Of a stretch of 64,000 bases of DNA, positions 37,639-46,214 are shown piece by piece. This DNA comes from Actinomycetaceae bacterium (lineage in GTDB: Bacteria > Actinomycetota > Actinomycetes > Actinomycetales > Actinomycetaceae): positions 124,001 to 188,000 of the forward strand of contig JAQYDG010000005.1 in the NCBI GenBank assembly GCA_028724265.1. The letters run 5' to 3'. Under the pieces are notes generated by a model. It worked only from the letters and a program-made list of their open reading frames with translations. It was not told the DNA's origin and did not search any database. The position numbers and the translations under genes were made by a program. The stretch's first letter is position 1. Each line of letters starts with the position of its first letter.

Positions 37639-39999
37639 ATGGCAGCAGTTGTGGGTGACGAGTGGACTGCGTGGGATCAGCCTCTTTCGCGCGTTCTCGG
37701 CACTCGAACCGCGAACGCGTTGGCAAAGCGGAGTCTTCTCACCGTTCACGATCTCCTGTTGGATTTCCCGTTCCGCTTGGCTCATCGTGGGCAGCTGACT
37801 GATTTATCAGAGCTTACTGCCGGCGAATCGGTGACGGTGATTGCTCAAGTTCAGCGAGCACATCTGCGACGAATGAATAGCCGGCGCGGATGGATATTGA
37901 CGGTGGTCATTTCTGACGGATCACGCGATCTGACGCTGACCTTCTTCGGCAAAAATTCGCACGTTCTGGAATACCATGAGCGGCGGCTCTCCCCAGGTGT
38001 AGAAGCAATCTTTTCTGGAACCGTGAGTGATTATCGTGGAACATTTCAGCTCACGCATCCGGACTATGAGCTGCTAGACCAGGGCGGCAGCGTCAGCGAT
38101 TTCACGAAGCCCATCCCGGTGTATCATGCGAGTGCCGCGCTTCCCAGTTGGAAGGTACAAAAGGCCGTGGCGGTAGCACTTGCATCGATCACGCCTGACG
38201 ACGTCCCTGATCCTATCCCGCACAGCGTGTTGACCTCTCGGCATCTGCCTAGCCGTTACCAGGCGCTGCATGATGTGCATCAGCCTGCAGATGATCAGGC
38301 GTGGGATGCTGCTTTGCGCCGTTTTACATTTGAAGAAGCCTTCCTGCTGCAAACACTCGTGTTGCGCTCCCGTGCTGATGCGCAGTCGCATTCTGTACGG
38401 GCATTCCCGTCGCTTTTAGAAGGTATCGCGCGTCGATTTGACGATCGTCTGCCTTTTGAATTGACGGGTGATCAGAAAGCAGTAGGGGAGGAAATTTCTC
38501 GTGAGCTAGCCCAGAGTGTGCCCATGCGTCGGCTGCTGCAAGGTGATGTAGGAACGGGCAAGACGATTGTGGCTTTGCGGGCGATGCTCCAGGTGGTCGC
38601 ATCCGGTGGGCAAGCGGTTCTGCTTGCTCCTACTGAAGTGCTTGCGCAACAGCACTATGCAACGATCAGCACGATGCTCGGCACGCTTGCTGATCCCGCT
38701 ATGGTGGATGGCGCGCGTGCGGGCGATGGTCTGCCTACGGGCGAGGCGTCCGCTGACGAGGCCGATGACTCGCCCCATGGCGTTGTCGGAACAACGCGTA
38801 TCGCTCTTCTCACTGGGTCTTTGCCTGCAGCACAGCGGCGCATCGCCTTGGCGCGTGCGGCATCGGGGGAAGCGGGAATCATCATTGGGACGCACGCGCT
38901 GCTCAGCGAAGGTGTCAATATCCCTTTTCTCGGCCTCGTCGTGGTTGACGAACAACATCGTTTTGGTGTCGATCAACGTAATCAGTTGGCGGACGGTGCT
39001 CACCTCTTGGTGATGACGGCAACACCTATCCCGCGGACGCTTGCGATGACGTTTTTTGGCGATCTGGACGTCTCAACGTTGCATGATAAGCCGCATTCGG
39101 AGGTACCTGCCACCTCCACGACGATCGTGCCGGCGAACAACAGGCGATGGATGGATCGGGTGTGGGAGCGTGCTGCGGAAGAAGTGCGTTGCGCCGGTCG
39201 CGTGTTCGTTGTGTGTCCACTTATCTCCGACACTGCAGACGGCGTTGACGACGGTTTCGTCGACGAAGGTCTGATCAGCGGAACCGAACACGGCGGGTCT
39301 GCGCGGCTGAACCGTGGCGCGTCGGGCGATGCGAAGCCCATCACCACATCGAGCGGTACTCGGCAGACGGATCTTTTTTCCGCAGCGCTTTCCAGCGTTC
39401 AGGGTATGGAAAAACAGCTGAAGGCGAATCCTGTGCTCGCGGGCATTCCGATCGGAATACTGCACGGACAGTTGAGCGCTGAAGAGAAGCAGGCAGCGAT
39501 GGACGCGTTCATCTCAGGGGATACGCCGATATTGATCGCAACGACGGTGATAGAGGTAGGCGTGGACGTGCCGGACGCTACCATGATGGTTGTGATGGAT
39601 GGCGAGCGTTTCGGCCTCTCGCAGCTCCACCAGCTGCGAGGGCGGGTAGGCCGTGGGGATCGTGCTGCGATCTGCCTCGTCGTCACGCATGCCGTGCCGG
39701 GAAGCCGTGCCGATCAGCGTCTGGCAGCGTTTGCTGAGACGAATGATGGCTTCGAGCTAGCCGAGAAGGATCTTCAGATGAGGTCTGAAGGCGATGTCCT
39801 CGGAGCATCACAGTCAGGGAAACACTCGCATTTACGTCTACTGTCCGTGGTGCGTGACGCTGCACTTATCCAAGATGCACGCGAGGCGGCAGGGCAGGTT
39901 TTTGCCTCGGATACGAATCTGGCTGAGCACGATGTGTTGCGGAGGGCGGTTGAGGACATCCAGGTGGGTCGTCCTGCTGAATACTTGCACATGAGTTAG
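37639..39999 (+). CDS. recG: ATP-dependent DNA helicase RecG
   Basis: 786 residues. Superfamily 2 helicase that reverses stalled forks and branches Holliday junctions. N-terminal wedge/OB domain, then GDVGTGKTIVALRA (Walker A), VVDEQHRFGV (DEQH box), TATPIPRTLAMTFFGDLD, and the HQLRGRVGRGD region. Insertions of about 35 and 40 residues rich in Asp, Gly, Ala and Ser interrupt the helicase domains (near 365-390 and 535-570) and are not conserved. ATG 37639 has no Shine-Dalgarno, with TAGTCT 6 nt upstream. rsmD follows after 12 bp. Confidence 0.95.
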   Translation: MAAVVGDEWTAWDQPLSRVLGTRTANALAKRSLLTVHDLLLDFPFRLAHRGQLTDLSELTAGESVTVIAQVQRAHLRRMNSRRGWILTVVISDGSRDLTLTFFGKNSHVLEYHERRLSPGVEAIFSGTVSDYRGTFQLTHPDYELLDQGGSVSDFTKPIPVYHASAALPSWKVQKAVAVALASITPDDVPDPIPHSVLTSRHLPSRYQALHDVHQPADDQAWDAALRRFTFEEAFLLQTLVLRSRADAQSHSVRAFPSLLEGIARRFDDRLPFELTGDQKAVGEEISRELAQSVPMRRLLQGDVGTGKTIVALRAMLQVVASGGQAVLLAPTEVLAQQHYATISTMLGTLADPAMVDGARAGDGLPTGEASADEADDSPHGVVGTTRIALLTGSLPAAQRRIALARAASGEAGIIIGTHALLSEGVNIPFLGLVVVDEQHRFGVDQRNQLADGAHLLVMTATPIPRTLAMTFFGDLDVSTLHDKPHSEVPATSTTIVPANNRRWMDRVWERAAEEVRCAGRVFVVCPLISDTADGVDDGFVDEGLISGTEHGGSARLNRGASGDAKPITTSSGTRQTDLFSAALSSVQGMEKQLKANPVLAGIPIGILHGQLSAEEKQAAMDAFISGDTPILIATTVIEVGVDVPDATMMVVMDGERFGLSQLHQLRGRVGRGDRAAICLVVTHAVPGSRADQRLAAFAETNDGFELAEKDLQMRSEGDVLGASQSGKHSHLRLLSVVRDAALIQDAREAAGQVFASDTNLAEHDVLRRAVEDIQVGRPAEYLHMS

Positions 40000-40011
40000 A
40001 GCGAGGTTGTG

Positions 40012-40593
40012 ATGCGAATCGTTGCAGGAGCAGCGAAAGGCCGCCAGCTGCGCGTGCCAGCGAAGGGAACACGGCCGACCAGTGAAAAGGTGCGTGAAGC
40101 TGTATTCTCGCGCCTCGATGCGCGCGGCTTCGTGGATGGCACGACGGTGTTGGATCTCTTTGCTGGGTCTGGCGCACTTGCCTTGGAGGCGCTCTCGCGT
40201 GGGGCTGCGCGTGCCGTTGCTGTGGACTCGTCGTCGCAAGCGGTGGCTGCAATCAAAGACAATGCGCGCGCGGTGGGGTTAGCGCTGAGCGTGATCCGCG
40301 CACCCGTGGACGCCTACCTCGCCTATGCGCCCGACCTGCAAGCCGACGTTGCCTTTCTGGATCCTCCCTATGCATTCCCGGATCGTGACCTAGCCGTTAT
40401 TCTCCACGCGCTGCTGCCGGTTCTTGTGGATGACGCCATGGTTGTTGTGGAAAGGTCGTCGCGCAGTGCACAGCCTGCGTTCCCCGACGATCTTCTTCTT
40501 CAGGATGTTCGTCAATTCGGGGATACAACCGTGTATATGGCTCAAGTAACGCCACATATGACGACGGCGTCACCCCTGGAAACTGTGGGATGA
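40012..40593 (+). CDS. rsmD: 16S rRNA (guanine(966)-N2)-methyltransferase
   Basis: 193 residues. Methylates G966 in 16S rRNA. MRIVAGAAKGRQLRVP opens the protein, TRPTSEKVREAVFSRL follows, the SAM-binding LDLFAGSGALALEALSRGA is intact, and the catalytic AFLDPPYAFP contains the DPPY motif. ATG 40012 has GAGG 5 nt upstream; GTG 40009 is in frame but less likely. It usually precedes coaD, but here lipA and an IS element intervene. Confidence 0.93.
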   Translation: MRIVAGAAKGRQLRVPAKGTRPTSEKVREAVFSRLDARGFVDGTTVLDLFAGSGALALEALSRGAARAVAVDSSSQAVAAIKDNARAVGLALSVIRAPVDAYLAYAPDLQADVAFLDPPYAFPDRDLAVILHALLPVLVDDAMVVVERSSRSAQPAFPDDLLLQDVRQFGDTTVYMAQVTPHMTTASPLETVG

Positions 40594-40734
40594 CGCCGCT
40601 GCGTCTGTTCATCTCGGCGAGTATCGAGAGCCATCTAGATAAAAGCGGAGATATAGGCGCTCTGTCTAAGCATAAGCAGTTAGCGCGTTGCGTGGCCTCC
40701 ACGAGTGACGTGGAGTAGCCCGAGGAGAGCGATA

Positions 40735-40771
40735 TGGCCGGTTTTTGACCGGTTTGGCCGGTTATGGCCAG
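40735..40771. repeat. Short GGCCGGTT repeats between rsmD and lipA
   Basis: TGGCCGGTT occurs at about 40736 and 40755, with an inverted CCGG between (CCGGTTTTTGACCGG forms a small hairpin). Near the convergent ends of rsmD and lipA. It may act as a weak terminator; no long T-run follows on either side. Confidence 0.35.
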
Positions 40772-41833
40772 CTAGTGCGTACCGACAACTTCAGCGCGGT
40801 CAACGCTGCCAATGACCTCCTGCATAATGTCTTCGTCAGCCTGCTCTTCAATACTCTTGAGGTTTTGAGGAATGTCACGGTTCAGAGCACGCATCGCACG
40901 CACCCATAGGCGTCCGGACCGATACGAGCTGCGTACCAGCGGACCGGACAGAACTCCGGAAAACCCGATCTTTTCGGCTTCCTGCTTCAATGCGATGAAT
41001 TCCTTCGGCGTTACCCAACGCTGAACGGGCATATGATACTTCGTGGGGCGCAGATACTGGGTGATAGTAATAATATCGACGCCAGCGTCGTGAATCTGGT
41101 GAAGAGACTCAACAACTTCGTCATTCGTTTCGCCCAGGCCAAGAATCAGATTCGATTTGGTGATTAAACCCTGCTCGTGTGCACGATTGAGTAAATCAAG
41201 GGAGCGCTCCAGGCGGAAAGCCGGACGAATCTTTTTCATGAGGCGTGGAACCGTCTCGATATTGTGCGCGAATACTTCAGGGCGAGAATCGAACACCGTA
41301 TCCAACGAGGATGTTTTCCCTTCGAAATCATCCGTCAGGATCTCAATGCCGCAGTTCGGGTTCAGTTCGCGCGTGCGCCGCACTGTTTCAGCCCAAAGAT
41401 GGGCAGCGCCGTCGTCGAGGTCGTCCCGTGTGACGCCGGTGATGGTGACGTAGTGCAGACCCAACTGGCGAACAGATTCTGCAACGTGCTGCGGCTCCGC
41501 TTCATCGAGCGGACTCGGCTTGCCATGGTCAATCTGGCAGAACGCACAGCGGCGTGTACAGCGTGCCCCACCGATGAGGAATGATGCTTCATGGTCATTC
41601 CAACACTCGGACACATTCGGGCAGCCCGCTTCCTCGCAGACGGTGTGGATGCCTTGAGCACTGGCGAAGTTACGCATTGAACGCCCCGCAGTAATCTTGC
41701 CATGGGTACGAACCCACGCGGGCTTGCGTTCAATTGGTGTTTCGGCGTTCTTCAGTTCGCTCCTCAAATGGTGTTCCGAATACGGGTGTGGCGTATTGTC
41801 AATATGGGTCGAGACTGAATCCAAAGCTGTCAT
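40772..41833 (-). CDS. lipA: Lipoyl synthase
   Basis: 353 residues. Radical-SAM enzyme that inserts sulfur into octanoyl groups to form lipoate on dehydrogenase complexes. Auxiliary cluster cysteines are in [12 protein letters not shown], and the radical-SAM cluster is [11 protein letters not shown] 41833 has AAGGAG 6-7 nt upstream. It is alone here: no lipB, lplA or glycine-cleavage gene is in the window. A strong promoter lies 68 bp upstream. Its position between rsmD and coaD is unusual. Confidence 0.95.
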   Translation of the reverse strand: MTALDSVSTHIDNTPHPYSEHHLRSELKNAETPIERKPAWVRTHGKITAGRSMRNFASAQGIHTVCEEAGCPNVSECWNDHEASFLIGGARCTRRCAFCQIDHGKPSPLDEAEPQHVAESVRQLGLHYVTITGVTRDDLDDGAAHLWAETVRRTRELNPNCGIEILTDDFEGKTSSLDTVFDSRPEVFAHNIETVPRLMKKIRPAFRLERSLDLLNRAHEQGLITKSNLILGLGETNDEVVESLHQIHDAGVDIITITQYLRPTKYHMPVQRWVTPKEFIALKQEAEKIGFSGVLSGPLVRSSYRSGRLWVRAMRALNRDIPQNLKSIEEQADEDIMQEVIGSVDRAEVVGTH

Positions 41834-41900
41834 CCCTGCTCCTTTGCAATTTTTGTGCAATTGCGGCAAATGTGCGCCCGACGCTGGGCACCTAACCAAA

Positions 41901-41928
41901 ATTTTATCATGGGCAAAACGCGCGTCAA
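41901..41928 (-). promoter_or_regulatory. Promoter of lipA
   Basis: On the minus strand TTGACG (41928-41923) and TAAAAT (41906-41901) with a 16-bp spacer, close to consensus. It leaves a leader of about 60 nt before the lipA start. Confidence 0.75.
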
Positions 41929-42263
41929 TGATATCACTTCTTCTCATGACTGAGCGAGCTATAATAGCTTTGTGAGAGCTGGTACAGCGGTTGACGCTGA
42001 CAGTTCACAGATAGTGCGTGCTAGAGGAAAACCGATATTGAGTGCTCTGGAAAATGCGTGCAACAGGAGCCGCGCAAATAAGCTGATCTGACGCCCGACA
42101 AGTATCCCTGGGAAATGCGTGCGACGGGTGCGGCATGGGACGGGCGTTGCGTGCGACGGGTGCGGCATGGGACGGGCGCGCTGTACGACGGGCGTTGCGT
42201 ACGAGTGGCAACGTGTGCAAGCGGCTAAGTGCGCGAAGGGCGCCGTGGTACGGTAATGAGGCT
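41929..42263. other. Gene-free stretch between lipA promoter and IS30 remnant
   Basis: No credible gene. It contains a 13-bp palindrome AGCTAT-A-ATAGCT (41957-41969) that includes a TATAAT, and a tandem repeat at 42117-42200. Most of it is a GC-rich, low-complexity sequence on the coaD side. It may carry remnants of a displaced upstream region of coaD. Confidence 0.6.
42117..42200 (+). repeat. Two-copy 32-bp tandem repeat plus degenerate third
   Basis: Two 32-bp units beginning GCGTGCGACGGGTGCGGC occupy 42117-42148 and 42149-42180, identical except the last two bases. A degraded third follows to about 42200. The units abut with no spacer, so this is not a CRISPR. Confidence 0.8.
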
Positions 42264-43347
42264 AGGTTCTAGTTTGAAGTGCAACGGTGGGTGTTTGGTT
42301 TGATTGTATCTGGTGGTGGAGGGTTTCGGCTGGTGTGTGCCAGTGGAGGCATTTTCTGGGTTTGTTGTTGATTTCGGTGATGATGTCGTCTAGCTCGCTG
42401 GTGGTGAGTGTGTTGAAGCGTGTTCCTTTGGGGAGGTATCGGCGTATTTCTCGGTTGAATCGTTCGTTGGTGCCACGCTGCCAGGCACTGTAGGGGTCAG
42501 CGAAATATGTGGGGATAGCGGTCGTGTCGGCGAGCTGGTAGTGGTAGGCGAATTCGTGACCGTTATCAGCGGTGAGTGATCTGACTGCGTGGATGGGTAG
42601 TTGGCTGATCCAGTCTTTTTCGGCGTCGAGTGTGGCTTTTGCGCTGGTATCGGGCAGCAGGCGCGCGGCAATGTATCTGGATGTGCGTTCGGTGGCGGTG
42701 TGGATAGCTCCACTATGGTTGTTGCCGATGATGGAGTCGATTTCCCAATGCCCGAACTCGCTGCGCTCGTCTATCTCGGGCGGGCGGGAGTGTATGGGTA
42801 TACGGTATTTCATCGTGTGACGATGTACCCTGCGTCCTGCACGCGTGCGGCGGGTCTTGTGACCCAGAGGTAAATAGTGTGTCAGGCCTCGCCAGCGTTG
42901 GGAGGGCAGGGAGATCCACGTGTATAGTGTTTCGGCACACACCCGCATTCGTGGGTCATGAGGATAGTCGAGACGGACTCTGCCCGCTATCATGGCTGGG
43001 CTCTATCCCTCACGTAGCTTGGTCGTCACATAGTCGATGAGCAGGTCGTGGTTCATCACATAAGGCTGATGAGACCTCGCCTGACGTGTGAGGGCTTTCG
43101 AGTGTGCCGTCACAGCAGAATAAAAACCCGACCGTGCCCGGCGTGTTCGAAGAAACCTCCACGAGGGCCGCCGAAAATTCGCTTGATCCGATCCCGGCCG
43201 ATACCAGCCACGTTTCACTTCCCGACACACCGTACAACGATGCACACCCAACACGCGCGCAATCCACGCAAACGAGCAGCCCTGCTCCACATATTTCTCG
43301 ATCTGAACCCGATCATCCAAACCTAAATGCCGATAAACTTCACCCAT
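42262..43347 (-). pseudogene. IS30-family transposase, broken by one nonsense codon
   Basis: A 361-codon frame with one internal stop. The N-terminal part (to 43006) has the IS30 helix-turn-helix (VEQGCSFAWIARVLGVHRCTVCREVKRG). The frame then meets TAG at 43005-43003 and continues unshifted into the DDE catalytic part (FGHWEIDSIIGNNHSGA, SLTADNGHEF, CDS end NKPRKCLHWHTPAETL). The stop falls where IS30 proteins have W in LREGWSPAMIAGRVRLDYP, so TGG to TAG explains it. Probably inactive, although weak read-through is possible. Start ATG 43347; the native stop is made with flanking bases. Confidence 0.88.
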
Positions 43348-43422
43348 AGGAGTGCAACATCCTTTACCTCGTGACTTCAACACCCACAAGACTAAAAGAT
43401 GTTGCACTCCCACCTAGAACCT
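42264..43422 (-). mobile_element. IS30-family insertion sequence
   Basis: 1159 bp, bounded by 22-bp terminal inverted repeats: left AGGTTCTAGTTTGAAGTGCA onward (42264-42285), right its complement at 43401-43422 with three mismatches. Flanks are GCT on the left and CCC on the right, so no target duplication is seen. Its right end is 43 bp upstream of the coaD start. Confidence 0.85.
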
Positions 43423-43465
43423 CCCGAAATCGAGTATCAACGGCTTGCGGAGTACACTTCTGCGT

Positions 43466-43960
43466 ATGCTTGCTGTTTGTCCCGGTTCGTTTGATCCCCT
43501 TACTCGTGGTCATATGGATGTGATTGAACGGACGTCAAAGTTTTTTGACGATGTGATCGTGGCGGTGGCATATAATACGCGGAAGCCCTCAGGCTGGTTT
43601 ACGGGAGCCGAGCGTGTTGAGCTGGCTCGTGATGCACTTCAAGGTATGCCGCATGTGCGTGTCGAACTCGTGGACGGCTTACTTGTTGATTTCTGTGCAC
43701 GCGTTGGCGCTGACGCCATCGTCAAAGGCGTGAGGTCGTCGGCCGATTGGGATTCTGAGCAAACAATGGGACTGCTCAATCGGCACATCTCTGGTGTCGA
43801 GACCCTGTTCCTTATGGGGGATCCATCGCTGTCGCATATCGCTTCTTCATATGTCAAGGAGCTAGCCTTGTTCGGGGCGGATATCTCCGATTTCGTCACG
43901 CCTGGAGTGGAACGGGCAGTGCGTGCTCAAGCTGCTAAGCGCAACGCACGTTTTATGTAG
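43466..43960 (+). CDS. coaD: Phosphopantetheine adenylyltransferase
   Basis: 164 residues. Makes dephospho-CoA from 4'-phosphopantetheine and ATP. The nucleotidyltransferase signature AVCPGSFDPLTRGHMDVIERT opens the protein; AIVKGVRSSADWDSEQTM and the C-terminal SHIASSYVKELALFG follow. ATG 43466 lacks a Shine-Dalgarno; TACACT (43453-43458) lies 7 nt before it, so it may be leaderless. The IS30 element ends only 43 bp upstream, just before its promoter. Followed by the sepIVA-type gene. Confidence 0.95.
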   Translation: MLAVCPGSFDPLTRGHMDVIERTSKFFDDVIVAVAYNTRKPSGWFTGAERVELARDALQGMPHVRVELVDGLLVDFCARVGADAIVKGVRSSADWDSEQTMGLLNRHISGVETLFLMGDPSLSHIASSYVKELALFGADISDFVTPGVERAVRAQAAKRNARFM

Positions 43961-44069
43961 GCTTAAGCATGCAGGTGGGATCGGGTGTGTGTGCTGCGGG
44001 CGACGTGGTCTGTTGATCCGGCGTGGAAGGTTAGTGCGGATAACGCAAGAGTACGAAGGAAGAAGCGAG

Positions 44070-44687
44070 ATGGATCACGATGCAGAAGCTGCTGAACTCA
44101 CCGCAATTCTCCAGGAGCTTTCAAAACTCATTGAGAACGCGCGGTCTTTGCCGATGTCCTCCTCAGTGAGGATTAATCGACAGGATCTGACCGACCTCGT
44201 CGAGTCTGCTCGTGACCTCATTCCCCGCGAAATTCTGGAAGCCGATCAGCTGCGATCCCAGGCTCGGGAGCAACTGGCGCAAGCCCGCCAGGAGGCTTTG
44301 CATATCGTCTCCGAAGCCCATAAGTCGGCTGATGCGATTGAAACAGAAGCACGAGCCCAGGCCGAACGGCTTGTGAGCCGCGATGCTATTACTGTCGCTG
44401 CCCAGGCTCGCGCTCGCAAGATCGAGGACGAGGCGCGCAGCGCTGCAGAACGGCTCAGCCAAGGTGCACAGGATTACTCGGCCGAACAATTACAGAGCCT
44501 GGAACACACCGTTGTTGAGGTGCAGCAACAGATGCAGGACGTCGTCGCGTCACTCCATGCCCAGATCGATGGACTTGCGGGACGGGTGGGCGAACAAACG
44601 AACAACATCCTTGGCAGTATTGGGGCAGGCCAATCAGTTCTTGCTGCGCGTCACAATCCGCAGCTTTCCACGCCTGACGAGGTATAG
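44070..44687 (+). CDS. SepIVA-like coiled-coil division protein
   Basis: 205 residues. Predicted coiled coil (about residues 60-175, rich in Ala, Gln, Glu and Arg) after a short conserved start (VRINRQDLTDLVESARDLIPREI). Its place between coaD and the DUF177-rnc pair equals that of mycobacterial SepIVA, a DivIVA-like septation factor. That role is inferred from synteny and shape rather than proven by sequence. ATG 44070 has AAGGA 10 nt upstream. The last 30 residues are polar. Confidence 0.75.
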   Translation: MDHDAEAAELTAILQELSKLIENARSLPMSSSVRINRQDLTDLVESARDLIPREILEADQLRSQAREQLAQARQEALHIVSEAHKSADAIETEARAQAERLVSRDAITVAAQARARKIEDEARSAAERLSQGAQDYSAEQLQSLEHTVVEVQQQMQDVVASLHAQIDGLAGRVGEQTNNILGSIGAGQSVLAARHNPQLSTPDEV

Positions 44688-44778
44688 GCTGAGGGGTTCT
44701 GGTGATATGCGGTGCGGGGTGTGGATGATCCAGCATCTGAATATGCTGCGATAACAATGAACGCAAGGAAAGGCAGGA

Positions 44779-45453
44779 GTGGTGCGAGATTTCGTGGTTA
44801 ACTTACACGATTTGCCACGCCAAGAAGGTGCACATATTCATATTGAGCGTGATGTTGAAGCGCCTGGAGATATGCGCGTGGGCATGATCGGCGTCAAACC
44901 AGGCTCTCAGCTACATCTGGACGTCGATTTAACGTCCGCAAGCGAGGGAGTATATGTGTCTGGCACAGTGACCGGACAGATCCAAGGTGAATGTGCTCGA
45001 TGCTTGAGTGATATTTCGTATTCGGATACGCAACCACTGGGAGAACTCGCATATTATCCAGAACGGCTGAAAGCAATCCTTGCCGATGACGAAGAAAATG
45101 ATCCGTCGGATTACGCCCATATCAGCGGTGAGACCGTAGACGTTGAACCGATGGTTCGTGACGCACTGCTCGTCGCCCTGCCGCTCACGCCTCTGTGCCA
45201 GCCGGAGTGCAAGGGGTTGTGCCCTGTTTGTGGCTTGCGGTTGGACGATCTCCCTGCCGATCATCACCATGCCGCGACGCCAGCTGCGGGTGACGATATT
45301 TTCTCAGAACTAGAACGTGCATTGCTCGCTGATTCAGCACCCGAGTCTGTTGGCTCGCCACAGAGCGCTTCAACCGAGCCTCGTGCCCAGCGCCGGCAGC
45401 ATCAGCAGGAACAGTACGTTCACGGCAGTGCACAAGAAGGCGATCAGCAGTGA
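44779..45453 (+). CDS. DUF177 (YceD-type) protein
   Basis: 224 residues. YceD-family protein, normally beside rpmF. The family region spans about residues 5-170 with ECARCL and, near 140-155, LCQPECKGLCPVCGL. A polar Gln/Glu/Ser-rich tail of about 50 residues follows. GTG 44779 or GTG 44782 starts it, with AAAGGCAGGA upstream. Its stop overlaps the rnc start (GTGA). The rpmF gene expected between them in most bacteria is absent. Role: probably ribosome or 23S rRNA related. Confidence 0.88.
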   Translation: MVRDFVVNLHDLPRQEGAHIHIERDVEAPGDMRVGMIGVKPGSQLHLDVDLTSASEGVYVSGTVTGQIQGECARCLSDISYSDTQPLGELAYYPERLKAILADDEENDPSDYAHISGETVDVEPMVRDALLVALPLTPLCQPECKGLCPVCGLRLDDLPADHHHAATPAAGDDIFSELERALLADSAPESVGSPQSASTEPRAQRRQHQQEQYVHGSAQEGDQQ

Positions 45454-46214
45454 GCTATCAGGATTTTGACGAACGCTGGGGCGTCAGTATTTCGCGGCCC
45501 TTGTTGCGCCTTGCTCTGACGCATCGGAGTTTCGCGTATGAACACGACGAACCGCATAACGAGCGGCTGGAATTCCTCGGTGACGCAATTCTTGGATACA
45601 TCGTTGCAGATGAGCTCTATCGGCTTGAACCTGATATGACAGAAGGCGATATGACGCGGATGCGGACATTCGCTGTTTCGGAAGAAGCGCTTGCCGATAT
45701 TGCACGGCATGTGGGTATCGGTTCCTTCATTCGGCTTGGTCACGGCGAAAAAGAGTCTGGCGGGCAAGATAAAGATTCCATTCTCTCTGATACGATGGAG
45801 TCTTTGATTGCTGCGACGTATTTGGATCACGGCCTGGAGACGACGCGCACGCTGGTTCAGGATCTCGTTGCGCCGCGGTTACGGCAAGCTCGCGCACTCG
45901 GGCCAAATCTAGACTGGCAAACGTCATTCGAAGAAGAGGCGCATGCGCGTGGATGGGAAGGGACGCTCCAATTCGATATTTCACGTCAGGGTGCTGACCA
46001 CGAAGCCATCTATACTGCCCACGCTCATATGGACGGACGCGAGTGGGGGACGGGCAGCGGAACGAGCCAAAAGAAAGCTCGGCATAAGGCGGCTGAACGT
46101 TCTTATATGATGTTAACGGAGCAGAACATCGTGAAGCCGGATGCACATGTTGCTGGTTCCAACCAGGACGCGCAGACCAGGCAGAGTGAGGAGCATTCTG
46201 ATGGCGGGCAGTGA
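45450..46214 (+). CDS. rnc: Ribonuclease III
   Basis: 254 residues. Double-strand-specific endonuclease for rRNA and mRNA processing. Catalytic signature NERLEFLGDAILG, second metal-binding segment DTMESLIAATYLDHG, and a C-terminal dsRNA-binding domain (residues about 155-225, ending KKARHKAAERSYMML). The last 25 residues are polar. GTG 45450 overlaps the DUF177 stop by 4 bp, so translation is coupled. A response-regulator gene starts within its last codons. Confidence 0.95.
   Translation: MSYQDFDERWGVSISRPLLRLALTHRSFAYEHDEPHNERLEFLGDAILGYIVADELYRLEPDMTEGDMTRMRTFAVSEEALADIARHVGIGSFIRLGHGEKESGGQDKDSILSDTMESLIAATYLDHGLETTRTLVQDLVAPRLRQARALGPNLDWQTSFEEEAHARGWEGTLQFDISRQGADHEAIYTAHAHMDGREWGTGSGTSQKKARHKAAERSYMMLTEQNIVKPDAHVAGSNQDAQTRQSEEHSDGGQ

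Noticed and set aside
41957..41969. Palindrome AGCTAT-A-ATAGCT with TATAAT as a promoter
   Set aside because: No -35 at proper spacing and no gene in its direction for about 1.5 kb apart from the IS.
42117..42200. CRISPR-like repeats
   Set aside because: The 32-bp units are directly adjacent, with no spacers and no cas genes.
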